Shown: in pieces, positions 1 to 8,570 of the stretch
Position numbering within the stretch: position 1 is the first letter of the stretch
Layout of the letters: each line of letters begins with the position of its first letter
Assembly: GCA_945881845.1 (NCBI GenBank)
Contig: CAMCVN010000014.1
Coordinates: forward strand, 1 to 54,129
Reading direction: 5' to 3'
From: Bifidobacterium breve
GTDB lineage: Bacteria; Actinomycetota; Thermoleophilia; Solirubrobacterales; Solirubrobacteraceae
Length of the DNA: 54,129 nucleotides
The notes under the pieces: generated by a model
The model's database searches: none
The model's input: the letters and a program-made list of their open reading frames with translations, nothing else
Told to the model about the DNA's origin: nothing
Made by a program: the position numbers and the translations under genes

Positions 1-1
1 C

Positions 2-1681
2 AAGGTCACCGAGAGTTCGACGACCGGCTGGCAGTTCACGAAGCTTGAGTGCAGCGACACGAAGAGCGTTGAAATCGACGGAGCATCCGTTGCGATCAAC
101 CCGCAGCCAGGCGAAGACATCACCTGCACCTACACCAACACGCAGGACGGGACGATCAAGGTCGTGAAGTCGGTGCTGCCGGAGACCGACCCCGGCGTAT
201 TCAACCTCTCGATCGGCGAGAAGATCTACGCTGAGAACGTTCCCAATTCGGAAAGCAACAGCACCGGTGTTCAGAGCTTCGCGCCAGGCGAATATGCGAT
301 CGGCGAGACCGCGGGAACTGATCCGCAGACCGATCCGGAGAACTACAAGGCGAGCTACGACTGCGGCAAGGCGAGCTTCGACTCCGAGACCCGTACCGTC
401 ACGCTGAACCCCGGCGAGGATGTCGTGTGCACGATCACCAACACGCGCAACACGGGCACGATCACGCTGAACAAGAGCTTGGACCCAACAACCGACGACG
501 GCAAGTTCAACTTGATAATCGGCGAGACTGTGTACGCCGAGAACGTCGGCCACAACGGCACAACCGATGCTCAGACGCTGACCTCAGGACTCACCTACTC
601 GCTCGCCGAAACCGCTGGGACGGGAACAACTCTTGACAACTACACGAGCAAGCTCGCCTGCACCGAGGGCGGCGAGCCGATTCCTGTAGTCGAATCGAGC
701 GTCAGTCTCGGGAACGGGCAGAACATCATCTGCACCTTCACCAACACCCGCAAGACCGGCACGATCACGCTGAACAAGACGCTCGCGCCGGCCAACGATC
801 CGGGCCTATTCAACCTGCAGATCGGCGGCAACACGCTGGCAAGCAACGTCGGTGGCGGCGGCACAACCGGAGCCCAGACGCTGCCAGCGGGTGCCAGCTA
901 CACGCTCGGTGAGACTGCTGGAACCGGCACCAACCTCGCCGACTACACGGCGACGCTGGACTGCAGCGACGCTCAGGGCGCAGTGACGATCACCGACTCC
1001 AGCGTTGCTCTGGCAGCCGGCCAGGAGATCACCTGCAACCTGACCAATACGCGCAAGACGGGCACCGTGACGATCACGAAGAACGTCACCGATGGATCGG
1101 CAGGCACGTTCGCCTTCTCCGGAACGATCGGGCCCAACTTCACGCTCGATACAGGCCAGTCGGGCCAGTTCACACTGGCACCCGGCACCTATACGGTGAC
1201 TGAGGGTCTGTCGGCGGCGTTCACGCTGCAGGCTCTCACCTGCACCGACAGCGGAGACGCTTCCGGCGGATCGACCGTTGATGTTCCGACCGGAACGGCG
1301 ACGATCAACCTGCAGAGCGGCGAGGCCGTGACCTGCACCTACCTCAACTCACCAGGCGGCGGCGTGCTGCCGGCAGTCACCGGGACGGCGAGGGTCAGCG
1401 GCTTCAGCGGATGCGCCTCAGGCAAGTACACATACGCGCGAATTAGAGGCACGAACATTGCGTCGGTCAAGTACTACCTCTACGGAAAGCTCGTGAAGAC
1501 ACTGACGAAGCGCAACAAGGGCATCTACTACCAGCTCAACCAGCCGGTCAGCAAGCTCCGCTACGGACGCTCGCTTGTGACAGCAAGGGTCACGTTCGTT
1601 GAGAACTCGACGCCAGCAGCGAGGACGCTGACGATCAGGCTCAGCCGCTGCCGCCCAGCCACACCGCGCTTCACCGGCTGA
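2..1681 (+). CDS. Secreted repeat protein, prealbumin/Cna-B-like domains (5' truncated)
   Basis: The reading frame is open from base 2 and no start is visible, so the gene begins before the window; the GTG at 164 is internal. The protein has tandem domains of about 101 residues. Each opens with G-T-I-T-L-N-K, carries an F-N-L-x-I-G strand, a G-E-T-A-G-T motif and two cysteines, and ends in C-T-x-T-N-T-R. This is the pattern of prealbumin-like/SpaA/Cna-B immunoglobulin-like surface domains. A shorter, more divergent fourth domain follows at about 1061-1366. The C-terminus (from about 1367) is a different beta-rich domain with one Cys near each end, rich in Tyr, Lys and Arg. No LPXTG motif or C-terminal membrane helix is present, so cell-wall anchoring is not supported; it is probably exported. 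The role is inferred to be structural or adhesive. The next gene converges on it. Confidence 0.75.
   Translation, partial: KVTESSTTGWQFTKLECSDTKSVEIDGASVAINPQPGEDITCTYTNTQDGTIKVVKSVLPETDPGVFNLSIGEKIYAENVPNSESNSTGVQSFAPGEYAIGETAGTDPQTDPENYKASYDCGKASFDSETRTVTLNPGEDVVCTITNTRNTGTITLNKSLDPTTDDGKFNLIIGETVYAENVGHNGTTDAQTLTSGLTYSLAETAGTGTTLDNYTSKLACTEGGEPIPVVESSVSLGNGQNIICTFTNTRKTGTITLNKTLAPANDPGLFNLQIGGNTLASNVGGGGTTGAQTLPAGASYTLGETAGTGTNLADYTATLDCSDAQGAVTITDSSVALAAGQEITCNLTNTRKTGTVTITKNVTDGSAGTFAFSGTIGPNFTLDTGQSGQFTLAPGTYTVTEGLSAAFTLQALTCTDSGDASGGSTVDVPTGTATINLQSGEAVTCTYLNSPGGGVLPAVTGTARVSGFSGCASGKYTYARIRGTNIASVKYYLYGKLVKTLTKRNKGIYYQLNQPVSKLRYGRSLVTARVTFVENSTPAARTLTIRLSRCRPATPRFTG
149..1060 (+). repeat. 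Three in-frame tandem domain repeats (306, 303 and 303 bp)
   Basis: Repeat units start at 149, 455 and 758 and end at 1060. Each begins at a Gly-Thr-Ile codon run and encodes one prealbumin-like domain. The tail of an earlier unit is visible at 2-148, so the full gene carries more copies. The second and third units resemble each other more than the first. Confidence 0.85.
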
Positions 1682-1715
1682 GGCCTCGCCGCCGTCCCTC
1701 CCGCCCAGCGCTTAG

Positions 1716-2369
1716 TTAGCGCCGCGGGTGGGGCTTGCGGCTGGCGGAATTCTTCTTCGGCTTGTTCTTCGCCTTCGGCTTACTCTTCGCTTTAGGCTGC
1801 TTCTTGATCTTCGGAGGTGCTGCGGAAGAACGTGAGCCGACCAGCATCGAACTGGTAGCGCCGGTCGACAGATCTACCGGCGTTCCTGGCGAAACGCCAA
1901 TGCCAACATCGCGGTATCTCGGGTCAAGCATCACTGAACGGTGGCCTGCGCTCCCCAGCCAGGCGGCAACCGTTCCTGCGGGGTTCCCTCGCATCCCCGC
2001 GCCCCATGCCAAGTCCTCGCCTGCGCCGAAGAGATCGCGGCCACGCGAGTAGCCGCTGGCAGCGATCCGGCCGGCCAGCGCTCCACCAGCCGGGTCAACG
2101 TGCGAGAAGAACCGCTCGGCCACGAGACGAGCGGCGTAGGCGGAGGCAGCGTTCTCGAGCTGCGGGTCGATCCGCAGCGCGGGGGCACCGACCGCTGCAC
2201 GCTCGCTGTTGACGAGGCAGAGCAGAGCCGCTCTAGAGGTGGAGTCGCCGGCGACGACCGCAAGGTGGTCGGAGCCCGGGCACGAAGCAGCAACTGCCGA
2301 GGAGGTGAAGGCGGCCAAAGCTACTGAAACGATGACCGTAAGAACCAGAGTTCGAATGCGGAAACTCAT
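1716..2369 (-). CDS. Secreted CAP-domain (SCP/PR1) protein
   Basis: A 217-residue exported protein. Residues 1-28 form a signal peptide ending in Ala-Val-Ala-Ala. The CAP domain covers about 45-170 and shows the family's features: a C-L-V-N-S-E-R helix, F-F-S-H-V-D-P with the cavity histidine, G-E-D-L-A-W-G, and the A-W-x-x-S-x-G-H-R segment followed by R-Y-R-D-V-G-I-G. Bacterial CAP proteins of this SCP/YkwD type are extracellular and mostly of unknown activity. The last 35 residues are a Lys/Pro/Arg-rich tail that could bind wall polymers or DNA. The ATG at 2369 has no Shine-Dalgarno but has TAGAGT six bases upstream, so leaderless translation is likely. Confidence 0.85.
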   Translation of the reverse strand: MSFRIRTLVLTVIVSVALAAFTSSAVAASCPGSDHLAVVAGDSTSRAALLCLVNSERAAVGAPALRIDPQLENAASAYAARLVAERFFSHVDPAGGALAGRIAASGYSRGRDLFGAGEDLAWGAGMRGNPAGTVAAWLGSAGHRSVMLDPRYRDVGIGVSPGTPVDLSTGATSSMLVGSRSSAAPPKIKKQPKAKSKPKAKNKPKKNSASRKPHPRR

Positions 2370-2375
2370 AAGTCC

Positions 2376-2381
2376 ACTCTA
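2376..2381 (-). promoter_or_regulatory. -10 box (TAGAGT) for a leaderless start
   Basis: TAGAGT lies six bases before the ATG of the CAP-domain gene on the minus strand. That distance puts transcription start on or next to the start codon. Confidence 0.5.
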
Positions 2382-2508
2382 CGGGTTTTACGCAGCGCAT
2401 TTGGAACTCTACGGACAACCCGCAGGTGGCTCTCCTGCCCTCAAGACGGCTCTCCCGCAGCGCAACGAGGTCAAAATACTGGCGCTGGAACGCGAGCCGT
2501 GCGCGTGG

Positions 2509-2514
2509 TAACTT
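2509..2514 (+). promoter_or_regulatory. -10 box (TAACTT) for a leaderless start
   Basis: TAACTT lies six bases before the ATG at 2521, and no Shine-Dalgarno sequence is present. Confidence 0.5.
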
Positions 2515-2520
2515 GACGCG

Positions 2521-3261
2521 ATGCGCACTGAAATCATTGGAACGACACTCCCCCGCCTCGAAGTCTTTCTCGAGCCCGGCGAAACGCTGATCTCCGAAGC
2601 CGGTCAAGCGGCCTGGCTTGATGCGCCGATCACGATGCGGACCGCAGCGACCGGCATCGGCGGCGCAGGCGGCGGCTTCAAAGGCGCGATGCACGTAGCC
2701 AAGCGTGCAGTCGGCGGATCAAGCATCTTCATGAGCGAATACGGCGCCGAAGGCGGCACCGGCCACATCGCCTTCGGCACGAAAGTTCCCGGCGAAATCC
2801 TGCCGATGCAGTCGGTTGAAGGCAAAGCTCACATGGTTCACTCCTACGGCTTCATCGCCGGCGAATCAACGATCAGCGTCTCGGCTGGATTCCAGAAGAA
2901 ACTCGGTGCGGGCGTGCTCGGCGGCGCCGGCCTAATCCTTCAGAAGATCGAAGGCAATGGCCAGTGGTGGGCCGAGCTCTCCGGCGAGATCAAGGAGATG
3001 GAACTGGCTGAGGGTTACAAGCTGCGCGTCCACCCCGGCCACCTTGGAATGTTCGAGGACAGCATCAACTTCGAGCTCGTCACGATCAAGGGGATCAAGA
3101 ACAAGTTCTTCGGCCAAGGGCTCTTCTTCGCTGAGTTGACCGGCCCCGGCAAAGTCTGGCTGCAGAGCCTCTCGATGGCATCGCTGGCCGAATCGCTGCA
3201 GCCGTACCTCTCGACCGGTGACGGCGGCGGCAGCGGCATTGGCAACATCATCGGCAGCTGA
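2521..3261 (+). CDS. AIM24/TIGR00266-family protein
   Basis: This 246-residue protein matches the AIM24 (TIGR00266) beta-barrel family: an N-terminal E-P-G-E-T-L-x-S-E-A-G strand pair, a central Gly-rich segment (about residues 45-70), S-G-G-I-like turns, and the conserved W-L-Q-S-L near the C-terminus. Bacterial members have no settled function; the yeast homologue supports mitochondrial inner-membrane organisation. There is no signal peptide, so it should be cytosolic. It shares the divergent intergenic region with the CAP-domain gene and is followed after 34 bases by the phosphodiesterase gene, which has its own -10-like box. Confidence 0.85.
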   Translation: MRTEIIGTTLPRLEVFLEPGETLISEAGQAAWLDAPITMRTAATGIGGAGGGFKGAMHVAKRAVGGSSIFMSEYGAEGGTGHIAFGTKVPGEILPMQSVEGKAHMVHSYGFIAGESTISVSAGFQKKLGAGVLGGAGLILQKIEGNGQWWAELSGEIKEMELAEGYKLRVHPGHLGMFEDSINFELVTIKGIKNKFFGQGLFFAELTGPGKVWLQSLSMASLAESLQPYLSTGDGGGSGIGNIIGS

Positions 3262-3283
3262 CGCACCCAGCGCGCCAGTTGGG

Positions 3284-3289
3284 TAAGGT
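3284..3289 (+). promoter_or_regulatory. -10 box (TAAGGT) for a leaderless start
   Basis: TAAGGT lies six bases before the ATG at 3296, in the same place as at other starts in the window. Confidence 0.4.
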
Positions 3290-3295
3290 CGCGGA

Positions 3296-4297
3296 ATGCT
3301 CAAACGCCTGCTGCCCACACTTGCCCTCTCAATCGTCGCGCTAAGCAGCGTCGCCTCAGCCGCCTCGGCGGCCGCCGTCAACCCGTGGCGCCAATCGCAG
3401 CCATGGAACATCGCCCACCAAGGTGGCGAATCAGAGTTCCCCGGCAACACGATGTATGCCTTCAAGCAGTCGCTCAAGGCGGGCGCAGACATGCTCGAGG
3501 TCGACCTCGGCTTTACGAAAGACAACAAAGCCATCATCCAGCACAACACAACCGTCGACTCGCGGACAAATGGCGTTGGCGAAGTTGGTTCGTTCACGCT
3601 CAAGCAGATCCAAAAGCTCGACAACGCATACTGGTTCTGGAACGGCGTCGGCGGCGTCAGCTACGACCACGACAAGGCTGCCAGCGGCTACAAGTTCCGC
3701 GGCATCGCGACCGGCAAGAAGAAAGCTCCGAAGGGCTACAAAGCGAGCGACTTTCGGATCTCTTCACTGAGTGAGCTGCTGAAAGCGTTCCCGAAGACGC
3801 CGATCAACCTTGAGATCAAAGGCCGCACCCCGGCCGAGACCGACGCAGAATACATCCAGAACGCACGCATTCTCGCCGCTGCACTGAAGAACGTGAAGCG
3901 CAAAGACATCATCGTCGTCTCGTTCAAGCAGCCCGCAGTTGACGAGTTCCACAAGCTGGCGCCGAAGATCCCGGTAGCTCCCGGAATCGCAGGAATCGCC
4001 GACTTCCTGCTCTTCAACAAGTCGCCGGGCGGCGGCGTAGTCGCACTTCAACCACCAATTAAGTACCTCTACCAAGGCCTAATGGTTGAGGTTTCAAGCG
4101 CTGATTTCATCGCCAAAGCGCACGCAGCCGGATACGCCTGGCAGAACTGGTTCTCAGGCGACGACAGCGACTCGGCGGTTGACTGGGCGAAAATGGTTGA
4201 GCGCTGCGCCGACGGCATCATGAGCTCCTACCCGGTCGCGCTTGAAAAGTTCCTGAAGAAGACGAAGTCGCCGGCCGCCTGCAAGAAGCGTCCTTAG
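3296..4297 (+). CDS. Secreted glycerophosphodiester phosphodiesterase
   Basis: A 333-residue enzyme expected to hydrolyse glycerophosphodiesters to glycerol-3-phosphate and an alcohol outside the cytoplasm. Residues 1-27 form a signal peptide (Ala-rich, cleavage near A-S-A-A). The GDPD TIM-barrel motifs follow: H-Q-G-G-E-S-E-F-P-G-N-T with the first catalytic His, L-E-V-D-L with metal-binding Glu and Asp, Q-H-N with the second His, and N-L-E-I-K with the third acidic ligand. The usual H-R-G and P-E-N-T signatures read H-Q-G and P-G-N-T here. I believe this variant occurs in secreted actinobacterial members, so activity is still likely. The C-terminus is Lys-rich. Confidence 0.85.
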   Translation: MLKRLLPTLALSIVALSSVASAASAAAVNPWRQSQPWNIAHQGGESEFPGNTMYAFKQSLKAGADMLEVDLGFTKDNKAIIQHNTTVDSRTNGVGEVGSFTLKQIQKLDNAYWFWNGVGGVSYDHDKAASGYKFRGIATGKKKAPKGYKASDFRISSLSELLKAFPKTPINLEIKGRTPAETDAEYIQNARILAAALKNVKRKDIIVVSFKQPAVDEFHKLAPKIPVAPGIAGIADFLLFNKSPGGGVVALQPPIKYLYQGLMVEVSSADFIAKAHAAGYAWQNWFSGDDSDSAVDWAKMVERCADGIMSSYPVALEKFLKKTKSPAACKKRP

Positions 4298-4317
4298 TAG
4301 CGATCCCCCGCGCGATG

Positions 4318-4323
4318 TAATCT
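4318..4323 (+). promoter_or_regulatory. -10 box (TAATCT) for a leaderless start
   Basis: TAATCT is seven bases before the ATG at 4331, and no ribosome-binding site is visible. Confidence 0.5.
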
Positions 4324-4330
4324 GAGGCGT

Positions 4331-5884
4331 ATGACCACAAAGAAGGCTGGCCCTTGGGTACTAGCGGCGATGATCTTCGCCGTTGGCATGACCTTCATCG
4401 ACATGACGATCGTCTCGATCGCCATTCCGGACATCCAGAAGGACCTTCACCTCAGCGAAACCGGTGTTCAGTGGATCGTCAACGGCTACCTGCTCGCGCT
4501 TTCGGCCTCTTTCGCGCTTGGCGGCAGGATCGGCGACACGCTCGGCAAACGCCGCGTAGTGACCGCGGGCGTGATCATCTTTGCCGTCGCATCAGCACTC
4601 TGCGGCGCGACGCCAACCGGCAGTTTGGCCGAGCCGTGGATCATCACCTTCCGAGTGATCCAGGGGATCGGCGCCGCGTTGATGATCCCTGCCGCGCTGG
4701 CGCTTGTCGTCGCCTCCTACCCGATCGAGAAGCGCGGTCAGGCGCTGGCGATCTTCTTCGGAATCACCGGCGCACTGACCTCGATTGGCCCAATCGCCGG
4801 CGGCTACCTGACCGAGATCGACTGGCGCGCAATCTTCTGGATCAACATCCCGATCGCACTGATCGCACTGCTTCTGATCTTCATCTCGAAGCCCGATGAC
4901 GAGCGAACACCCGCTCCTATTGACTACCGCGGCGCGGTGCTGATCACGGCCGGGATGGCGCTCTCCGTGCTCGGGCTCCAGCAAGCCAGCGACTGGGGCT
5001 GGGGTAGCCCGAAGACGATCGGCTCAATCCTTATCGGCACGCTGTTGATTGTTGCCTTCGTCGTCCACGAGCTGCGCGCAACCGATCCGCTGATCCGCGT
5101 TCGAATCTTCAGCAACCGAGCTTTTGCTGCTGACAACGTCGTCCTCTTCATGCTGATGATCGTCTTCATCCCGCTCTTCTTCTTTGCCAGTACCTACGCG
5201 CAGTTGGCGCTAGGTCAGACGGCATCGGAGGCCGGCCTCTACATCCTCTACTTCTTCATCGGCTTTGCAATCTCGTCGCAGATCGGCGGGCGAATCCTCG
5301 ACAAGGTCGGTGCGCGTCCGGCGATCATTGTCGGCGGACTGATCGGCTCGATCGGCTTCTATCTCTGGGCCTCCAAGATGACCGACCTCAGCGTCAATGC
5401 GCAGATTCCGTACATCATCCTTGCCGGCTTTGGACTTGGATTGATTCTGGCCCCCGCGAACACCGACGCGATCAACCGCGCGCCGGCGAGCACCTACGGC
5501 GAGGTAACCGGTATCACGCAGACGGTCAGGAACTACGGCTCAAGCTTGGGATTGGCAATTCTCGGCACAATTCTGATCACGCAGAACCGAGTCAACGTCG
5601 AGGACAACCTCGCAACACTCGGCCTCTCGAAGGCTCAGTCAGATCAGATCGCCTCGCAGCTTTCAAGCGGGGCACCATCGACCGGCAGCGGCGGCGCGCA
5701 GGCGGCAGAGATCTTCAAGGGCATCCAGACGTCGTACGCACAGTCGACGCAGACGATCTTCTACATCATGACCGGCGTGCTGGTGGTTCTCTTCATCTTC
5801 GCGCTGATCTTCGTGCCTAGCGGCAAAGCTGAGACAATTGCAGCCGAAGGCACGTACGATGCGCCAGCCGCCAGTGGGGGATAA
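4331..5884 (+). CDS. MFS exporter, DHA2 (14-TM, EmrB/QacA) family
   Basis: The 517-residue polytopic protein has about 14 hydrophobic helices. It carries DHA2 signatures: D-M-T-I-V-S-I-A-I-P in helix 1 (motif D1), G-G-R-I-G-D-T-L-G-K-R-R in the first cytoplasmic loop (motif A), and G-P-I-A-G-G-Y after helix 5 (motif C, typical of antiporters). It is expected to export small molecules in exchange for protons; the substrate cannot be read from sequence. The C-terminal half has a short Ser/Gly-rich loop (about residue 455) before the last helix. No TetR or MarR regulator is adjacent, so it is probably expressed from its own leaderless promoter. Confidence 0.88.
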   Translation: MTTKKAGPWVLAAMIFAVGMTFIDMTIVSIAIPDIQKDLHLSETGVQWIVNGYLLALSASFALGGRIGDTLGKRRVVTAGVIIFAVASALCGATPTGSLAEPWIITFRVIQGIGAALMIPAALALVVASYPIEKRGQALAIFFGITGALTSIGPIAGGYLTEIDWRAIFWINIPIALIALLLIFISKPDDERTPAPIDYRGAVLITAGMALSVLGLQQASDWGWGSPKTIGSILIGTLLIVAFVVHELRATDPLIRVRIFSNRAFAADNVVLFMLMIVFIPLFFFASTYAQLALGQTASEAGLYILYFFIGFAISSQIGGRILDKVGARPAIIVGGLIGSIGFYLWASKMTDLSVNAQIPYIILAGFGLGLILAPANTDAINRAPASTYGEVTGITQTVRNYGSSLGLAILGTILITQNRVNVEDNLATLGLSKAQSDQIASQLSSGAPSTGSGGAQAAEIFKGIQTSYAQSTQTIFYIMTGVLVVLFIFALIFVPSGKAETIAAEGTYDAPAASGG

Positions 5885-5950
5885 ACCGCAGACTCCCAGT
5901 GGTTGCGGCGGGTACGATGAAGCGACCATTCATCGGAACTGGAGAATCAA

Positions 5951-6481
5951 ATGGCTGAACTGGTCGCAATAAACGGAACGCCCGCCACGGCGAAGATCCG
6001 TAACCCGCTTGGCGTCATTGGCCTGACCTTCATCACGCTCGGGGTCTACTACATCTTCTGGTACTACTTCGTGAACCGTGAGATGAAAGATCTCGGCGAG
6101 TCGCGCGGCACCGACGAGTGCGGCGACAGCCCAGGCACCTCAGTTGTCGCGATCACCTTCGGCGCCTTCATCATCGTGCCGCCCTTTGTCTCGCACTACA
6201 ACGCCTTTAAGCGGATGAACGCTGCCAGCCGCCTGACCGGCGCCGGCGACGGCTTCGACGCCGGCCTCGGACTGCTGCTGTGGATCTTCCTCTCGCCCGT
6301 AGCGGTCTATCTCTTCCAGATGAACCTGAACAAGGTCTGGGAGGCGCAGCGCGGCGCAGTTGCTGTTGCGCCGGTCGCAGCGATCGCAACGCCGCCTGAG
6401 GCTGCTGCTCCCGCCGCCGCTGAGCCGGCAGCAGCGAGCGAGCCGGCTAGCGAGCCGGCTAGCGACGAGACGCAGAGCTGA
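5951..6481 (+). CDS. DUF4234 membrane protein
   Basis: A 176-residue protein with the DUF4234 pattern: N-P-L-G-V-I-G-L-T-F-I-T-L-G-V-Y-Y-I-F-W-Y-Y at residues 18-40, an R-E-M-K-D-L-G motif, and two further hydrophobic segments (about 65-85 and 105-125) ending in Q-M-N-L-N-K-V-W. The family is small integral membrane proteins of unknown function. The last 50 residues are Ala/Pro/Glu-rich with the tandem A-S-E-P motif repeated, probably an unstructured cytoplasmic tail. A Shine-Dalgarno (CTGGAG) lies seven bases before the ATG, unlike the leaderless neighbours. It converges on the hisD-like gene with only nine bases between stops. Confidence 0.8.
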   Translation: MAELVAINGTPATAKIRNPLGVIGLTFITLGVYYIFWYYFVNREMKDLGESRGTDECGDSPGTSVVAITFGAFIIVPPFVSHYNAFKRMNAASRLTGAGDGFDAGLGLLLWIFLSPVAVYLFQMNLNKVWEAQRGAVAVAPVAAIATPPEAAAPAAAEPAAASEPASEPASDETQS

Positions 6482-6490
6482 GCCGCGGGC

Positions 6491-7825
6491 CTAAGAGTCG
6501 CTCTGGCGTGCCCGCAGCGCTGCGGCGTGAGCGGGGAAGCCTTCGTGCTCGGCGAGCGCCAACGCGGCCGGGCTGAGCCGCTCCAGAGCGCCTGCGTCAG
6601 CCTTCGCGATCGAGACCTTCTTGAGGAATGTTTCAGCCGTTACGCCGCCGGTCACGCGGGCAAAAGCGCCGGTCGGCAGCGCGGCGGGAACGCCGATCAC
6701 GTAGTTGGCGAGCGACATCGGCGTCTGCTGGCCGAGCAGGACTTCTCCGGCGTGATCGATCATCGCCAGCACCGCCTCCTCGTCGCGAGCGACGATCTGC
6801 ATGTGCTCGGGCGCGTACCAATTCGCTACAACTGCAGCCTCATTTAGGTCGGCGACGAGAATCGCGCCGCCGTTCTCGCCCAGCGCGGCGTGAGCGTAAC
6901 CGCGCCGCGGTTCAGGAAGCGCCGCGATCTGCGCCGCGATCTCGATCTGCGCGGCTCCGATCAGCGCTTCGCTGTCGGTCACAAGCAGCGATGCCGAGTC
7001 GGGGCCGTGCTCGGCTTCGTTGAGTAGGTCGGCGGCGAGCAGACGCGGGTCGGCGCTGTCGTCGGCGATGATCAAAGACTCCGATGGTCCGAGCAGCATC
7101 TGCGTGTGGCAGCCGTACTGCTGGCAGGCAATCTGCGCGGCTTGAACCGGCGGGCTGCCGGGGCCAAGAACTTTCCTGACCTTCGGGATTGATTCGGTGC
7201 CGAAGGCCAGCGCCGCAACGCCGGCCGGGCCGTTGGCGCGGAAGATCTTCTTAATCCCAAGCTGATCGGCAGCGCAGAGAACGGCTGGATCGACTTCGCC
7301 TGCGCCGCCCGGCAGCGGCGGCACGACGACTGCGATCTCCGGCACTCCGGCAACGATGGCAGGCGTGCCGATCTGCACCAGAACCGAAGGGAACGAGCCC
7401 TTGCCACTCGGAATGAAAAGGCCAGCACTGGCGATCGCGGTTGATTTCTCGCCGACCGTCAGCCCGGGCTGAATCTCAACCCTCCACTCACGCTCGCGCG
7501 TCAACTCTTCGTTGAAGGCGCGGACGTTTGCGATTCCCTCAGCGATCGCTTCCTGCACCACTGCTGGCACCGATTCGCGCGCTGCGGCGAACTCGCCATC
7601 GGTTACCTGAAGCCCGCCCGCGGCAATCTCACAGCCGTCGAACTTTGCCAGCGCGCGGATAACGCCGGCGTCGCCGTTCTTGCGAACGTCGTCGATAATC
7701 AGAGCGACAGAGTCGCGTAGATGCGGCTCGAAGATCGCCGTAACCCCACGGCCAAGCAGCTGCGCGCGGGCGCCGTCGTCGAGCCCACTCCAAGCTAAGA
7801 CGCGCATCGGCGCTTGGTCAGACAC
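6491..7825 (-). CDS. hisD: HisD-family dehydrogenase (divergent)
   Basis: This 444-residue protein aligns along its length with histidinol dehydrogenase: G-L-F-I-P-S-G-K, the P-P-L-P-G-G loop, L-A-F-G-T-E-S-I-P-K-V, G-P-S-E-S-L, A-E-H-G-P-D-S and A-P-E-H. The catalytic Glu-His of P-E-H-L and the C-terminal His ligand (F-P-A-H) are present. However, the Zn ligand Gln of S-Q-A-E-H is Glu, the Zn ligand Asp of G-D-Y is Asn, and the N-H-V-L-P-T motif reads P-A-A-L-P-T. It may be a clade-specific HisD or a paralogue acting on another alcohol. The start is taken as GTG 7825; Met7 (ATG at 7807) is an alternative because neither has a clear ribosome site. It lies 12 bases downstream of the hisB-like gene. 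Confidence 0.7.
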   Translation of the reverse strand: MSDQAPMRVLAWSGLDDGARAQLLGRGVTAIFEPHLRDSVALIIDDVRKNGDAGVIRALAKFDGCEIAAGGLQVTDGEFAAARESVPAVVQEAIAEGIANVRAFNEELTREREWRVEIQPGLTVGEKSTAIASAGLFIPSGKGSFPSVLVQIGTPAIVAGVPEIAVVVPPLPGGAGEVDPAVLCAADQLGIKKIFRANGPAGVAALAFGTESIPKVRKVLGPGSPPVQAAQIACQQYGCHTQMLLGPSESLIIADDSADPRLLAADLLNEAEHGPDSASLLVTDSEALIGAAQIEIAAQIAALPEPRRGYAHAALGENGGAILVADLNEAAVVANWYAPEHMQIVARDEEAVLAMIDHAGEVLLGQQTPMSLANYVIGVPAALPTGAFARVTGGVTAETFLKKVSIAKADAGALERLSPAALALAEHEGFPAHAAALRARQSDS

Positions 7826-7837
7826 GCCGCGGCATGA

Positions 7838-8479
7838 TCAATCGAGTGTTCCCTTAACGCCGGCCGTCATTCCAGCCCGGCGTGGGTTGGCAACGAAAGC
7901 AGCGCGCAGCGCGCGAGCGAAGGCACGGAAGCCAGCCTCCCAGGCGTGGTGCGGATCGTTGCTGTCGTCAAAGAGATCGAGCTGGATCGTGCAGCGCGCG
8001 CCCTGCGAGAAGCCTTCGAAGAAGGCGACGAGGTCTACACAGAGGACATCCTCGACGCGCTCAAACGATGCGGCGCCGCCGCGCTTGACGAACGTGTTGG
8101 CGCGGCCCTCGAATGAGATCTGCGCCAGCGCACTGGCTTCGTCCATCACTCCGTACGAGTAGCCGCTCGACTCCACGCCGTCGGCGATGCGGTCGCTGAT
8201 TGCTTGGCCGGCCGCAGCGCCAAGCGCAAGACCGATGTCTTCCATCACGACGTGCATTAGGCGGTAGGTGCGAACTTCGTAGCTGGCATCAACGTTGATG
8301 TCGGCGTACCAGCCGAGCATTTCGAGCATGTGATCGAAGAAGGCGAGCGTTGTATCGAGCTTTGGATCGCGGCGCGGGCCGAAATCAAGCGTCGCCAAAA
8401 CGAGCGCTTCGCGGCTCTCGCGGCGCGTCGTGTAGCTGTCGCCGTCGCGTTCGACGGCCATTCCCTTGTATTCGGTCAC
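7838..8479 (-). CDS. hisB: HisB-family dehydratase (divergent imidazoleglycerol-phosphate dehydratase)
   Basis: The 213-residue protein carries IGPD landmarks: R-R-E-S-R-E near the N-terminus, F-F-D-H-M-L, M-D-E-A-S-A-L, E-G-R-A, D-P-H-H-A-W-E-A and G-V-K-G-T-L at the end. The first metal motif, normally H-H-x-x-E-D, reads H-V-V-M-E-D, and the upstream His of the usual A-K-H-G segment is replaced (L-G-W-Y). Only the second H-H pair is intact, so metal binding must differ from the textbook enzyme. The start is GTG 8479, fixed by AAGGAG five bases upstream. With hisD it forms an apparent two-gene unit; no hisC, hisA, hisF or hisH is nearby. It could be the genuine histidine enzyme of this clade or a paralogue. 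Confidence 0.7.
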   Translation of the reverse strand: MTEYKGMAVERDGDSYTTRRESREALVLATLDFGPRRDPKLDTTLAFFDHMLEMLGWYADINVDASYEVRTYRLMHVVMEDIGLALGAAAGQAISDRIADGVESSGYSYGVMDEASALAQISFEGRANTFVKRGGAASFERVEDVLCVDLVAFFEGFSQGARCTIQLDLFDDSNDPHHAWEAGFRAFARALRAAFVANPRRAGMTAGVKGTLD

Positions 8480-8570
8480 TAATGCTCCTTGGCTTAACTT
8501 ATTGGTTTGCGCCCCGATAGCTTGCCTTGCGGGCCGCTAAAAGATGGGATTTCGCGACCGCCGCAGCGAT

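Noticed and set aside
149-1060. Tandem repeats as a CRISPR array
   Set aside because: The units are about 303 bp, in frame and encode a protein domain; there are no short repeats with unique spacers.
3296-4297. Inactive glycerophosphodiesterase because H-R-G reads H-Q-G and P-E-N-T reads P-G-N-T
   Set aside because: Both catalytic His and the three acidic ligands remain, and I recall this variant in secreted actinobacterial members.
6491-8479. Part of a complete histidine operon
   Set aside because: Only HisB- and HisD-like genes are present, both with altered motifs, and no hisC, hisA, hisF, hisH or hisG nearby.
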